This document shows, piece by piece, positions 12,357 through 23,790 of a DNA stretch of 64,000 nt. The number at the start of each line of letters is the position of its first letter. Within the stretch, counting starts at the first letter, position 1. This DNA comes from Haliotis asinina (taxonomy: Eukaryota; Mollusca; Gastropoda; Lepetellida; Haliotidae), in NCBI RefSeq assembly GCF_037392515.1, contig NC_090283.1:38518249-38582248 (forward strand). The letters run 5' to 3'. A program made the translations under genes and the position numbers. The notes under the pieces were generated by a model. It did no database searches. It had not been told where the DNA came from and saw only the letters and a list, made by a program, of their open reading frames with translations.

Positions 12357-14143
12357 ATGGACGCCTTCCCCAAGTGTTCTGTCTGCCAGCAACAATTTAT
12401 TCTGGAAGACCCTGCCCCCTACCTACTGCCCTCTCTTCATGCTGTGTGTGAAACATGTGTGACATCTGCAGCTGCTGGTGTCAGATCATGCTCCACATGT
12501 CAGAGACAGGTCAACCTCATAGACACAAACCTCCAGAAGAATGTAGTGAGACAGAGGGAAATACTTCACCTGACAGCCAAACATTGCCCTACAGAGCTTC
12601 TCTGTACACATGAAGATGACGGCAACCAGGCTGTGTGTTGGTGTCAGGGGTGTGAGGAGTTACTCTGTGAATACTGCCAGAACATGCGTAATAGTTTTAA
12701 AGCTACCAGACGACATGTGGAAACCATCGTGGACGCAGCGCCGGGAATACTAAACCCATCTGCAAACTTCACAATCCTTATCCTCTCGATTATGTTAACA
12801 AAACTTGCAACATTTTAATCTGTTACAAATGAAGACTTGCCGACCATGCTGAGCACAACGTTGGTGATGTAGGTGTGGCTGATAGAGGACGGATAGAACA
12901 ACATGAGAAGAGTATGTGTGCATATCATACTTCTCACAAGGCACTTGTGAAGAATATCAGCAAGGTCATAAATGACACCAAGAAGACCAGCAGTGATCTG
13001 AAAGAGGCCATCCACCACGCTTTCCATTCTCTGAGGACACAAAGAGAAGGAACTGATCATAGAGCTTGAGAATCAGACGAAGCAGGCACTGTCAAATCTG
13101 CACACCGAGCAGGATACCTCTGAAGGCGAGAGTGAACGATGCAAGTGGATCTCAGACTATATCAAGACCGTTCTCAGATATGCTTCAAACTTGGACTTTC
13201 TCACACTGGAGAGTTCAATAGAAGGCACAACGAAGATGCAACTCGGATCACTTCCACCAGTGAGGCACAGGACACCTGCAGCCAAATTCAACACGAGGGG
13301 ACTGGATAAATTGAAATCCGACATCTCTATCTTCAGGTCTGTCAGTGGACATGGCTCAGCATCTGATAAACCGACACTTACAGGTGGTTACTTCTTACTT
13401 TAACAATGGGTGTTAATATTTACTGTAATACCGATATAGCTTTGCCAAAAATGAACAAAGTTTGAAACATTGTTTTACATTTTCCTATTGCATAATGCCA
13501 CCTTAAGATGGCATATGGACGCTGTATTTCGACATTTCCAACAATAATTCGGTGAAACATTAAATCAGTTGAGGAAACATTTGCTAGTTGTCATGACATA
13601 GAAAGCTTGAATAATGAACAGCTGTGGGTTATCTTACAGACAATTGTACACAAACCCCAGAGGTCCATATAATTGACACGAAGAAAGCACACAAGCAGGT
13701 AAGTACTTGTTAGTCTGTAGGCATGCGTATATACGTCGCGTTGTTGATTAGGTAAGTACCATCAACACTTTACGATGTACGTATAATGTTCGCATGTTCG
13801 CAATGTCTGTAAACTGTGCTTGTATATTAGAGCTGAAACATACCAACTGTAAATCTAAGATCGCGACATTGAATTCTCTCGTTTCAAGGTGAAGCCCCCG
13901 GAGGCTGCCAACGATTCAACACCACTACCACAGTTTGGTATGGTTATTTTTCATTACCTTGAAAACAATTATGAAATTGAAAAGAACAAGACTGTTTACA
14001 TCTCTCTCTTCTCATGCTATGTTATCACAATAGATACATAGCTATTCTGATATATATCAGAAACACATTCCCAAACATCCTTATGAATCCAAATATTAAC
14101 GAATGGTCACAGGCTAAAGATCCAGCGTGCATGTGGTGTCAGG

Positions 14144-14500
14144 AAGGTGTCCACCTGTGATCGGCTGTATACACCTTGTGCGCAGACTCTTCCAGTTTTC
14201 TCACAACCCCTAGTGTACAATACACAACAATGTGCACTTAAAAGGACCCACCAATACGTTGGTATATGACCAGATGGTGGACACATGAAAACGTGCAGGT
14301 AGAGCAACGTGCAGTAAATTTATACAAAGTACTGTTACTATGTGTCCCAATCCACCCAGCTGTAAATGGGTACCTCATATGGATGGGAAAGCCGCAATAA
14401 CTTGGTGTGGTTAATAGCCGCAAGAATGGTATGGTCCCCAGGGAGCTGAGACTGATAATCAATTCATGGTCGAAGTTAACTTTTCTTAATAAGGGAGGAA
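14144..14500. mobile_element. SINE-like repeat in intron of copy A
   Basis: Carries 'cacccagctgtaaatggg' and 'tacctcatatggatg', wording typical of a family of molluscan tRNA-derived SINEs. Related text is at 30996-31310 and, shortened, 52560-52700, so insertion predates the duplications. The ends are unclear. Confidence 0.45.
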
Positions 14501-15662
14501 CTATCAAACTTAAAGGAATTTCATGTCAGTACTTGGATGCATAAAAATAAATCGGGGGTGGGGTGGGGGGTGCAACTGAAAAACGCATGTACCAGTTGCA
14601 TGAATATGTGAGTTATATTACTAATAAATAATACTTTGTTTCATTATTTCTGTTAACAGTATTAACGGATTGTGATCTTATTATGTGTATTTATATTGTG
14701 TGATTTTGTGAGTTTTTCCATATATCAAGCATAGAGACATGATGTTTAGTGAGACATGATCTTCAATTACTTGAATGTCTAATATGTAAAAATGACTGGC
14801 GACATTGAGAGTCCTCCCGGCAAAATTGTATATTTTTGAGAAACTTTGTAATAAACTTTGTAAATATATACGAATATGATCAATTTGAAAACTGTCAACT
14901 GTTAAAATATTTAGTGTTGGAATTATCAATAGTGTTGGAATGAGAAATAACCATATTCACTAGTCAATACACATAACGCGACAACCTGTCCCGCCCAGTG
15001 AGTGTGTTCAGACTGTGGTCAGTGATTGAAGCGGACGTAGAAGTTACCTGTTGATACAGTGTCTGTTGAACACTCAGATGTAAAAATATCCTCAAACAAC
15101 TACCTTGTCGGTCTTATTGTTCACTAAATTGTATAAGATGAGTTTAGAATACAAACAATGATAGTTTTATCATGATATGAAGTTTATACAAATGTGTTTT
15201 AAGTCGGCAAGCGTCTATTTCTGACTACAGACAGCGAACCAGCTCAACCAACAATTTCTGACAAAATGTTTTATACAGTGTTTATTTCATAGCCAGTCAG
15301 TGTAAAATTGCATGAAAAACATTTAGAATACCCACACAAATATTTTCACAACATTATAATATCTATTTATATTGCAGTTATGACACAGTTCTCACTCAGG
15401 TGAAAATTGCAGCCGATATTCAGTGCACTGTTTTGTAAACATTGAAACGAGGTTGACAATAAAATGTCTAATTTGTTGTCTGAAGTCGGGAAATTTGTTA
15501 AACTGTAAACAAAATGTATATTTCCAGGTACTCAACTACAAATGGAAGCTGCTCGAGCCAACAGAGACTGGTGCCACGTAACTACAGACGGTCAACTGGT
15601 CAACTCGCCGCCCGCCACACAACACAGACACAGCGGCAGGTTACGGAAATATCTGGGTACAT

Positions 15663-16205
15663 GTGCCTCCACCTCCATCCCCCTTCCTCCATTCCCCTCT
15701 ACTGCCACCCCTGCCCCGCACACAGTACTGGGAGACACACTCTAGGGTTGGTGTGGTGGATAGAGGATTGTGGCCTCTTGTCCTGGAGGTGGGTGTGGTG
15801 GGGGAGAGTCAGGTGGACAGTGAGAGGTATGTTTGTCTACAGCACCGCTCCTGGTGTGTCGGTGTATGGAGATGTGACACACACCGTGGGAGTCTCTGTA
15901 CCAGGGTGTGGCAGCTGGGGGAGGAGGGGAAGTGTTACAGTAACACAATGTCTGACACACTCGGCACACAGGCCACTCTCCACTATGGCGTTGTGCTGGA
16001 TGATGGGAGGGGGAGACTCTCCTTCATCGACATGGACAGAGAGGTTGTTTTAGCCAAAGTGGATGTTGAGTGGAGGGAGTCTCTTCTTCCCGTGTTTCTT
16101 GCTGGGCTGCCAGATGACTACACAGTCAACATGAAGGTGATAAGTGGGGCAGATATCACCATGACTGACACCAAGAAGTCACTTATCTATGACGCCTTGA
16201 ATTAG
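15663..16205 (+). pseudogene. SPRY domain part of copy A
   Basis: An open frame of 180 codons covers 'QYWETHSRVGVVDRG', 'HYGVVLDDGRGRLSFIDMD' and 'LLPVFLAG', ending 'SLIYDALN'. The 'YWE', 'GVVLD-GRGRLSF' and 'PVF' blocks are the usual SPRY/B30.2 landmarks for a ligand-binding beta-sandwich. The exon start at 15528 is in a different frame ('EAARANRDWCHVTTDG'), so a one-base change near 15700 separates the two halves. The frame does not continue from exon 1 in this copy. Confidence 0.75.
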
Positions 16206-16207
16206 AC

Positions 16208-16218
16208 AATAAAATAAA
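16208..16218 (+). terminator. Overlapping AATAAA polyadenylation signals
   Basis: Two overlapping AATAAA hexamers lie just after the SPRY stop codon. Copy C has 'acaataaaataatc' at the same place; in copy B the first is changed to 'acaatgaaataaat'. Confidence 0.55.
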
Positions 16219-17151
16219 TATGACATTGTGTAAACATGTTAGTGTGATTTATTTATTTAAACTGTCAAATGTAATTGTAGTGATTAAGGCTGACGTATAA
16301 GTTGTCTGTGTATGTGTTGTTGTAACGAGGTCAGCTAAATCTGTTGTTTTTCTACTTGACTGGATTCTGTGGGATGTTACAAACATTTTGCATCCACACA
16401 TGACTATTGTTATGATTATTATTCTGCAGTAGTTGACTAGTTTATCATACATTTCATACATGTCTGGGAAATGGCACAACAAATAACTGATTCCACAAGT
16501 TCATCAAAAGTTTTTCAAATCATGAATTTATTACCATATTTAGTTTCTACTCTGTAATGTAAATGTTTTAAATCCCCACATGAACTGTTGTGGTGAAATT
16601 ATTGTAGTTGTGAATCGACACACGTCACATTTGATGTCAGTGAAGAGATGTGGTGAAAGTGATTGAAGCGGACAAAGAATGTCCTCGTGTACGTGGCGAG
16701 ACGCATATTCAGAAACACAATCAAGTTCACAGAATCTTTTGTTTCTCTAATTAGCTGGGTTTTGTTGTTAGTAAGAAGTGTTTTAAATCCACACGTGACT
16801 AGTTTACAGATTAAATAAGTTAGAAATCTCAGACTTCAAGGGGCACAAATCACTGTTTTCTGACCAGATATCTCGCCGTTTGCGGACAAGGGAACAGAAG
16901 GTGACAAGAGATTGTGCTCCCATCTGCGAAAACAGCAGAATAAGCTTGTAGCATTATTTTTCAGCATTTCTGAACACTTGATAGTTCTGAACTAGTGGTA
17001 AAATCAAAATTATGTTTTATCTGGGGTACATTGTATCAGTACTATAACTATTCCTTTCTGGGATTCGAACACACACTCTCAGAGATAGAGTCATCCATAA
17101 AGAGCGCATGTTAACTCATTTCTTTTACTTAAACAGGTGTGAAGGTCAATG
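16219..17151. other. TRIM 3' flank with internal repeats
   Basis: No gene seen. The motif 'gtgattgaagcggac' or close variants occurs at 15022, 16280 and 16659, each followed by partly similar DNA ('ttgttttt..ctggattctg' versus 'ttgtttct..ctgggttttg'). This suggests an older local duplication that block B shares. Confidence 0.5.
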
Positions 17152-17310
17152 GTGAGTGAGTGAGTATGGTTTTACGGCGCTTTTATCTAAATTCCAGCAC
17201 TATCATCTCGGGGGACACAAGAATTGGCTTTCGCATGTTGCATCCATATGGGGAATCTAACCAGGGTCTTCGGCGTGACGAACGAATGCCTTAACCAATA
17301 GGCTACCCAA
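17152..17310 (-). mobile_element. tRNA-derived SINE
   Basis: Read on the minus strand it has a promoter-like head ('gtagcctattggttaaggc'), 'gattccccatatggatgc', a body and the tail 'accatactcactcactcacc'. This is the abalone-type SINE. The orthologous copy in block B is at 34181-34312, where the tail is deleted. Confidence 0.75.
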
Positions 17311-17633
17311 AAGATCACTGGGGGCTCATGAATTACGTGTGTTCTGAAATAATAAGGTTGTAGCTGGACACAGCTGAAAACAACAGAAACTGACTTTAAG
17401 TGTTTTACCGTGTAATAATGATCGATGTGTAACAGTAATATACAGCAAATATCCACATTTGGAACTGCATAGCGTTATTGTATACTGTTTCTATTAACTG
17501 TAACTGAACAAGATGCAGTCTTCAATGTTCCCTGCCCTGTTACATTTGTGTAGAAATTTTCAGTGCATATATCCATTTATAACTATGCAGGGTTGGTGCG
17601 TAATCCGACATTATATCAGACGATCAAAAACTA

Positions 17634-17822
17634 GAGTGAGTTAGTGAGTCAGTGAGTTTAGTTTTGCTCCCTTTTCGCAATATACCAACAATTTCACGGT
17701 GGGGCACACCAGATGCTGGTCTCACACATTGTACCCATATAGGGAATCCAGCCTAGTTCTAGATAATTGACCTAGTTCGCGTGACGAGCGAACACAATAG
17801 TCAGTAAACTACCCCACCTTCC
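17634..17822 (-). mobile_element. tRNA-derived SINE
   Basis: Second minus-strand SINE of the same family. On the plus strand the tail 'gagtgagttagtgagtcagt' is followed by 'tatcacggtggggcacacc'-like body and 'gcgtgacgagcgaac' head. It matches 34663-34834 in block B. Confidence 0.8.
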
Positions 17823-18549
17823 CTAAAACTAGAAACATATAAAACATATTTCAACTTGTTAAAGCACAACCTAAAACAACCTACCTCAATAACAACATCT
17901 CGCCTACTCAACCTAATTCACACCTAAACACGTAAATGAAATGTTGAAGTTATAACTGCTCACGAAGTTATACACTGCTGTCAGAAATAATACCTAGTTC
18001 TATGTAAATGGTCACACCCATCAAACTGTGTTATATGGAAGACCTCCAGCTACCAACATTTTCAATAACAACATAGTAGAATCCATGCATCTCTGAGGCT
18101 AAACGAGCTGATAATTTTTTCTACACCCACACATGTATACAATTAAGAAAATGCATCTGTAAGCTCACAGATCGTGTTCATAGCCACGCCGCCCAACAAA
18201 CATAAAAAGAAACCCATAGGCGATTTGTATTGTTATAAATGTATGAATTAACTATTGTGTTCAGACAATTGTCAAAATATGTAACACAAGTGGTGATGAC
18301 ATGATTTTACACAATTGCACAAGTAAAAAGACGATTTTACATGAAAATGTTGATTTTGAAGTAATTTCTTTCAAGGATCAGAAAGGCATCATAAATCACC
18401 TTCCAGATGAAACTGTGCATTAAGGAATATTTACTGTCTGACAATACAAATCCTGATCATTTACAGAAATTGGCATTCGTATTGAAGGAGTTTCAAGAGA
18501 TTAAATCACTACGTCACGTCTTGACGCCATTGTTAAAATGCATGATTAA
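17823..18549. other. No gene recognised
   Basis: AT-rich duplicated flank, also present in block B. No coding evidence. Confidence 0.5.
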
Positions 18550-18875
18550 GATTACCAGTCTTTTGTTGCCAGACGTCTGAATGTTAGTCTAAACAAGATA
18601 TCATGGCTTGCAGCCCGTTGCAACCAAGCAGGTATAACAAATGACCGTCCCCATACAGGCAGACCTCGAGTTACCACTGCAGCCCAAGATCTGCACATCC
18701 GGGCACTACAGTTGCGCGGTCGTACTGCCACGGGTGACAGTACAACAGCCAGGGTATGTGGACTTCAGTGGATATCAGGTCAAACTGTATGGAACACGTT
18801 GAAACAGATTGATCTGAGAGCCAGGAACCCCGACGTAGGGGTCGTGCTACGTCGTCACCATCGCGCTCAGTGTCT
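18550..18875 (+). pseudogene. Tc1-type transposase relic, N-terminal half (block A)
   Basis: An open stretch of about 108 codons reads 'DYQSFVARRLNVSLNKISWL', 'GITNDRPHTGRPRVTTAAQD', then 'GQTVWNTLKQIDLRAR' and 'VLRRHHRAQ'. This is the paired helix-turn-helix DNA-binding half of a Tc1-type transposase, with the usual 'DRP-x-GRPRVTT' linker. No DDE half follows. The copy in block B (35506-35766) has a further internal deletion. Confidence 0.8.
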
Positions 18876-20529
18876 CCTTTCTCTGACAGTATTCACTTGG
18901 CTGTATAAACATTACCTGTCTTTAAGTAGATGTTATATTCGATACACTAAAGTCTTTTTGTGGACGGGTTATACATCTTTGAAAGTACAACGTTTCAGCA
19001 ACAGATTTAGGGTTATGAGTTTCGTTTTTTTCCTGGATTGTGTATGTACTGGTGAGGTATTAATAAGAGCAAAGTGTTACTTGTTTACCAAATTCTTTGG
19101 AAAGCAAATACCCCCTAAAACCCTGACCCATCAACAACTCAACTTCATACAGTACAGCTATTATGATGTCAGCCATGTTCTAGGATATAACCCTACTCTA
19201 GTGTATACGGCTTGCATTTGATGCTCAATTAACTCATTACAGGTGCAGGTAGTTGTAGCATCATGACATTTCTCGTGACAAGGGTAAGTATTTAATCCAA
19301 GATTGGTTTACAATTCTAGAGCGTATGTTGTGAATTCGTGTCATGTTTCATAATGGCCACACGGTGGCCAATTGAAAGCAAGTATGGTCTGTTCATCTGT
19401 CAACAAACCAGACAGAGATAAAAGGATCTGCCAATAATATAATGAGCCAAACTAGAAACTTCTCAATCATATATCAAATAATATACTATCCATCAAAACT
19501 TCAGACTCACTTACAGAACTGACTATATGTCGTGTATATACATTTGGTTACATCCAAGACGAATTTCTCCAAAATATTGGGGGAACCAACTGCAAACCAT
19601 ATAGATGTAAAATGCATTAGGATCATGCATCAAATTGCTGAAAGGCATGTGCAAAATATCTTGGATGTGAACAGCTGTCTTTTGATGTAAAGGTTTGGCT
19701 ACTGGACAGTCAGCATTAAAGCAAATTATCACTGCTATAGGATATCAGTCTTGAAAAGTGTGTATCACAACAGAACTGATTTCATTACAGTGAGAAGCAA
19801 CCAAATCATCCTCTAAATTATAATACATATTTTAATATTATAATTGTCACTGTAATGACACTGTGTTTGGGTATATACAACAAGATCTAATGTACATGTA
19901 TGCTTACACTAGTCATCATGAGCTTTAAAACTGTATCAGAAATAATTCTGTTACATATAAATACGTTAGGCTACTATATTTTCTTATGCTACTATTTTCG
20001 CTCATTCTCAGTAAACAGTTCTTGAGAACATGATTGTAATATATCAAAATCACAAGATTATTAGAACTACGACACACCGATTCATTGCCATCAAATAGGT
20101 CACATAAGTAGGTCGTTGATTACATAGTATTGCGATCGTTTCATTATGTCTGTTGTCATAGTAACAGGCTGTCACCAATATAATTTTTACACAGTTGACA
20201 ATTTTTACTCAGTTTCATGATTTATTTAACTCATGACAAAAATCGTTTCAACAGTACGAATTTGTTTAACAGGACATCAGCTCATGTGCAAACATTGCTT
20301 TAAACAGTGTGGACTATTTTACAAAATCTAATTTAGAACAGTTGACTGAGTTAAGTGGTTACATTAACACTTGTGGGTCTGAACCTTTGATGGGTTGTAC
20401 ATCAAACTGAGAATAATCACAATACCAACAATCGGTTCCATGTGATTACACAATTCATCAAAGAAGAGGCGAAATTAAAATGTCAAGTTACAGGAACTTA
20501 AATCTGATGTGATGTTCAGTAAATGGCCA
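18876..20529. other. No gene recognised
   Basis: Noncoding duplicated flank. The part from about 19796 to 20900 is absent from block B, where sequence jumps from 'tttctttacagtga' to 'atctgagggtatatc' at 36660. Confidence 0.5.
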
Positions 20530-21130
20530 CCCCGTGCGTTCACAACTGCCAAGCACCGCCTCCTGATGCGTGTGAAAAACATTGCTTGGGAGTCAGCAAA
20601 GCAGCACCAACATCCATCAAATTCCCGGGATGGTTCGGGAGAGTACACGGACATGTACTATGAGTATAACAGTTGTGCTCGATTGTATTGAGATCAGGTG
20701 ACCTTGACGGCCAGTCAAGAACGTTGATTCCTGCTTTCTCCAGGTAACTGCAGCATTATGATTCCCATACATAACCAAAAGCTGGGAATAGGCAATCCCA
20801 CAGAAAGCACCCTTAACCATGGCACTCCACCCCCAAATCTGTCACCTTCCTGTATAACGTTCATGGCGTCGAAACAGCACTCTCAACCTACCATCAGCGA
20901 ATCTGAGGGTATATCTTGATTTAGCACTAATGACAACTCGATTCCTGTCTGTCTGAGACCATCGGATGTGTCGACGGACCCACTGCAAAAGCTGACGTCG
21001 ACATAATGGCGTCAAAATGGTCGTCGAACACGAGGGTGAGCTGTCGGTTTCAGATGTTTTGTGCCGACAATCGACCACTAAGCAGCCCATTTCTGTAGCT
21101 AAGTTTGGGTATTGCCGCGATTTGCACATT
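20530..21130 (-). pseudogene. Tc1-type transposase relic, DDE half
   Basis: On the minus strand: 'QQ/RRQLLQWVRRH'-like start, 'RNRVVISAKSRYTLRFADG', 'RLRVLFRRHERY', then after stops 'INVLDWPSRSPDLNTIEH' near 20660-20715. The last block is the hallmark of the Tc1 catalytic C-terminus with its glutamate. The first catalytic aspartate block 'FSDESRF' has become 'ISAKSRY', and stops interrupt it. It is oriented opposite to the N-terminal relic at 18550. Confidence 0.8.
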
Positions 21131-21319
21131 CCTATATATTGTCATATGTGTTGGCCTGTGGAAGTGTAACAGATGGTTTAAGGTAATTAAATTACTGTTT
21201 CCTTTCTTTCGAAACAATGCCATACAATGACCACTGCAAGGAGTCAGATGTGATTGTACATGAGATCAACTGAAAATGCTCCCAAACTCTCTCTCTGAAG
21301 ATTTGAACGCGAGAATATA

Positions 21320-22926
21320 TACACAGAGAAAAAAGTTAAGCACCCCCATAATTAAATAGTTATGACCATGCACTGAATAGCCCAAATGAATATGACATTT
21401 GTTGACACCAATCAACATTATGTTTGCAACATATGGTCAGTGTTTTAGTGAAACCAGAGCGCCAGAACACAACAAATATTGCACGTGCAACAAACTACCC
21501 ATGCTTTTTCCGAAATGCAGTATGTTCGTGCATGCGAAATTCACTATTTAATGGGCTTTTTCCAGACGGTTTGTCATTACCATAAACAATGGCACGTAGG
21601 AGGTTGTTTGAAGGCCAATGATGGCAGATTATTGGTCTTCATGCTGCAGGAATGTCCTTTAAGGCGATTGGAAGACAAACAGGGTACCATTACACTGTGA
21701 TCAGCAGACTCATTAGAAAGCATGCCCAGACTAATCAAGTTAAGGATCGTCAACGTTCTTGACGTCCCCCTGTGACGTCACATCGTGACAACAGAGCACT
21801 GATACGGCTGGAGAGACGTTTGCCCTTTGCGACCAGTACAGTCCTGAAACGTCTTTGGCTTCCAAATCGCCAATTGAGCTCTAAGACTGTTAAGAACCGT
21901 TTGAGGACTGTTGGATTGGCTTCGAGGAGGGTAATTGACCAATGACCACAAACGCGGCGACTGATGTGGTGTCGAGCGAGGGAGAACTGAACCTTGAGGT
22001 CTTGGAGAAGTATCCATTGGTCTGATGAAAGTCGTTTCATGCTGCATCCCAAAGATGGTCGAATGCGGGTCTGGAGGCGTGGAAATACAGCCTATGCTCC
22101 TAGGGACATCCTACCAAATGTTCCTTTTAGGGGAGGCTCTGTGATGGTTTGGGGATGCTTTTCACATGATTGCAAGTTGGACCTGCTGACTATACGGGGC
22201 AATTTGACAGGTGCGCGATACATCCAGGAACTGCTGCAGCCACATGTCGCTCCTCATTTTGACAATCATACTCTTGCTTCTCGACCTGTATTTATGGACG
22301 ACCACGCCAGACCCTATCGTTCCATCGCAGTGAACCTTTTTATCCACCAGAATGCTGTGGATAGGTGTGACTGGCCCGCCATGAGTCCTGATCTCAACCT
22401 TATAGAGCACATCTGGGATATCATTGGTCGTCGTGTGCAAGCAAGAGAACTTCCGCCACAGAACTTGAATGAATTGGAGGCAGCACTTCATGAGGAATGG
22501 CAGAGAATACCCATGAATCACTTTCAGCGTCTTGTTAGGAGTATGCGACGGAGGGTTGGCGCTGTGATCCAGGCAATTGGAGGAAGTACCCGTTACTGAC
22601 TGTAAATTGTTTTGGCCCCATCTTGTGAGCTCATGGACAAATGCCATCAGCACATGTTCACCCCATAGCTTTACCAGCTCAATAGTGTCACAGTATTTCA
22701 TATGTATGCAAAACCACCCCCTTTAATGGTCAGCTTGTAACACAATACATGGAACTGTAAATCAGACACTTGTGGTGTTCTTGTGTTCCCAAGAATGTGT
22801 TCATTGATAACCTATCTTAATTACTCATGTTTATTTCACCATGGTCTGTAAATTTGTGTGTGTTCAACTCAATGACCAAAAACACCGGGGGTGGGGAGGG
22901 GGGTGCTTAACTTTTTTCTCTGTGTA
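21320..22926 (+). mobile_element. Tc1-type DNA transposon, ~1.6 kb, with TIRs
   Basis: Both ends carry the inverted repeat 'acagagaaaaaagttaagca' (left, from 21323) and its complement ending at 22923. 'TA' pairs flank it as target site duplication (21318-21319 and 22927-22928; the exact TA is ambiguous because both flanks read 'tata'). Block B has an uninterrupted site at 37077-37090 ('gcgagaatattcttccg'), so insertion followed the A/B duplication. Size and structure match Tc1-type elements. Confidence 0.93.
21589..22599 (+). pseudogene. Tc1-type transposase, four in-frame stops
   Basis: One continuous frame from ATG 21589 starts MARRRLFEGQ, with helix-turn-helix text 'IGLHAAGMSFKAIGRQTGYH'. 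Residues of the DD34E triad are visible: 'HWSDESRF', 'FMDDHARP' and 'SPDLNLIEH', with 34 residues between the second D and E. In-frame TGA codons occur at about 21619, 21760, 21943 and 21988, so the product is not made as one chain. The last 201 codons (21994-22599) are open. The triad is intact; the stops make this copy non-autonomous. Confidence 0.9.
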
Positions 22927-22928
22927 TA

Positions 22929-23666
22929 CTTCCGCAGAGGCGTCCGTCAATTTGGTTTCTTTATCCTACAACGACTGTCAGTAACAATCTGTCTTTTCAT
23001 TTATATGGTTTAAAAGTCACACAAGTACAATTATATGACAAATTTTTTTTAAAAACTATTGACGTATAATATTATAAAGGAAATACAAACGTTCTGGTAT
23101 TTTTTTTGAAATCACGAAAATTACGCATCGGGTGAACAGTTTCAGGAAAAGTGTACCGCAATATATCGTATTGTGAAGTTGAAATTGCAATATACCCGTT
23201 AACTGGTATATTGACACCTACTCCTACATGTAGCGGTCAAAAACAACTACTACAAAAATGACGTAAAACAATTTGACGACCCTACACCTGTGACGTCACA
23301 CGTGCTCGACCTGACCTTGGCCGATCAGCAGTGGTGCCTGTTTGCTGCAGTTTGTTCACTCACTAGACAACTTGTTTAATGTCTTTATACGCTGTCCAGA
23401 GATCATCCGCCAATGGTTTCACATTTACCTGTATTAGTAGCAGATCACCAACTTCTGTTGTGTTTTGAAAAGCATTCCTAAATTCAGTTTTGGTAAGATA
23501 AAATACGGCAACAGACAAATTACCTTTGTATCTGTAAAAAGGGACTTTTTAAGAAAAATGCCCATAAAAAACTGAAAGGACGAACAGCAGTAAAGACAAG
23601 GGGGAACATATTTGTTGAGAATAGTGAGCAGAATAAATCACAGCGTACAATTTTCTTCAAAACAGA
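22929..23666. other. No gene recognised
   Basis: Noncoding flank shared with 37091-37810. Contains 'gcaatatacccgttaactgg' and other AT-rich text without coding signs. Confidence 0.5.
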
Positions 23667-23790
23667 GGAGCGGTGTAGCCCTATGGGTAAATCATCGGCG
23701 GAGACCCGGATTTGAATCCCCACATGGATACAATGTGACACCCATTTCTGGTGTTCCCTGATATTGCTGGAATATTGATAAAATCACGAA
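23667..23790 (+). mobile_element. tRNA-derived SINE, plus strand
   Basis: 'ggagcggtgtagccctatgg' resembles an A box region and 'cccggatttgaatcccc' a B box; 'cccatttctggtgttccctg' and 'gatattgctggaatattga' form the body. The tail has decayed. Orthologue in block B at 37811-37930. Confidence 0.8.

Larger units (their letters stand above)
12357..16205 (+). pseudogene. TRIM-like E3 ligase gene copy A, disrupted
   Basis: TRIM proteins are RING-type ubiquitin ligases with B-box, coiled coil and often a SPRY domain. Exon 1 (12357-13383) starts MDAFPKCSVC. It has a RING with C7, C10, H28, C31, C34, C45 and C48 but Ser26 where Cys is expected (B and C keep 'CLH'), then a B-box (C83, H85, C96, C99, C104, C107) and a coiled coil. 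Frame is lost near 12750 and again near 13045. Exon 2 is 13640-13698 (59 bp) and exon 3 is 13889-13937 (49 bp), both with matching phases and GT/AG borders. The ~60-bp exon 4 of B and C has been deleted. The last exon (15528-16205) encodes the SPRY-type C-terminus. I infer a recently dead paralogue. Confidence 0.8.

Noticed and set aside
12357..12818. Intact short RING/B-box protein of 154 codons from copy A
   Set aside because: The frame ends because of a shift relative to copy B, and an essential RING Cys is Ser, so a functional short ligase is unlikely.
14554..14570. G-rich run resembling the inner edge of the Tc1 inverted repeat
   Set aside because: 'gggggtggggtggggggtgc' is like 22889-22906 but the following bases differ ('aactgaaaa' against 'ttaactttt'). 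Too little to call a transposon end.
22162..22701. 179-codon minus-strand frame
   Set aside because: It is the antisense of the Tc1 transposase.
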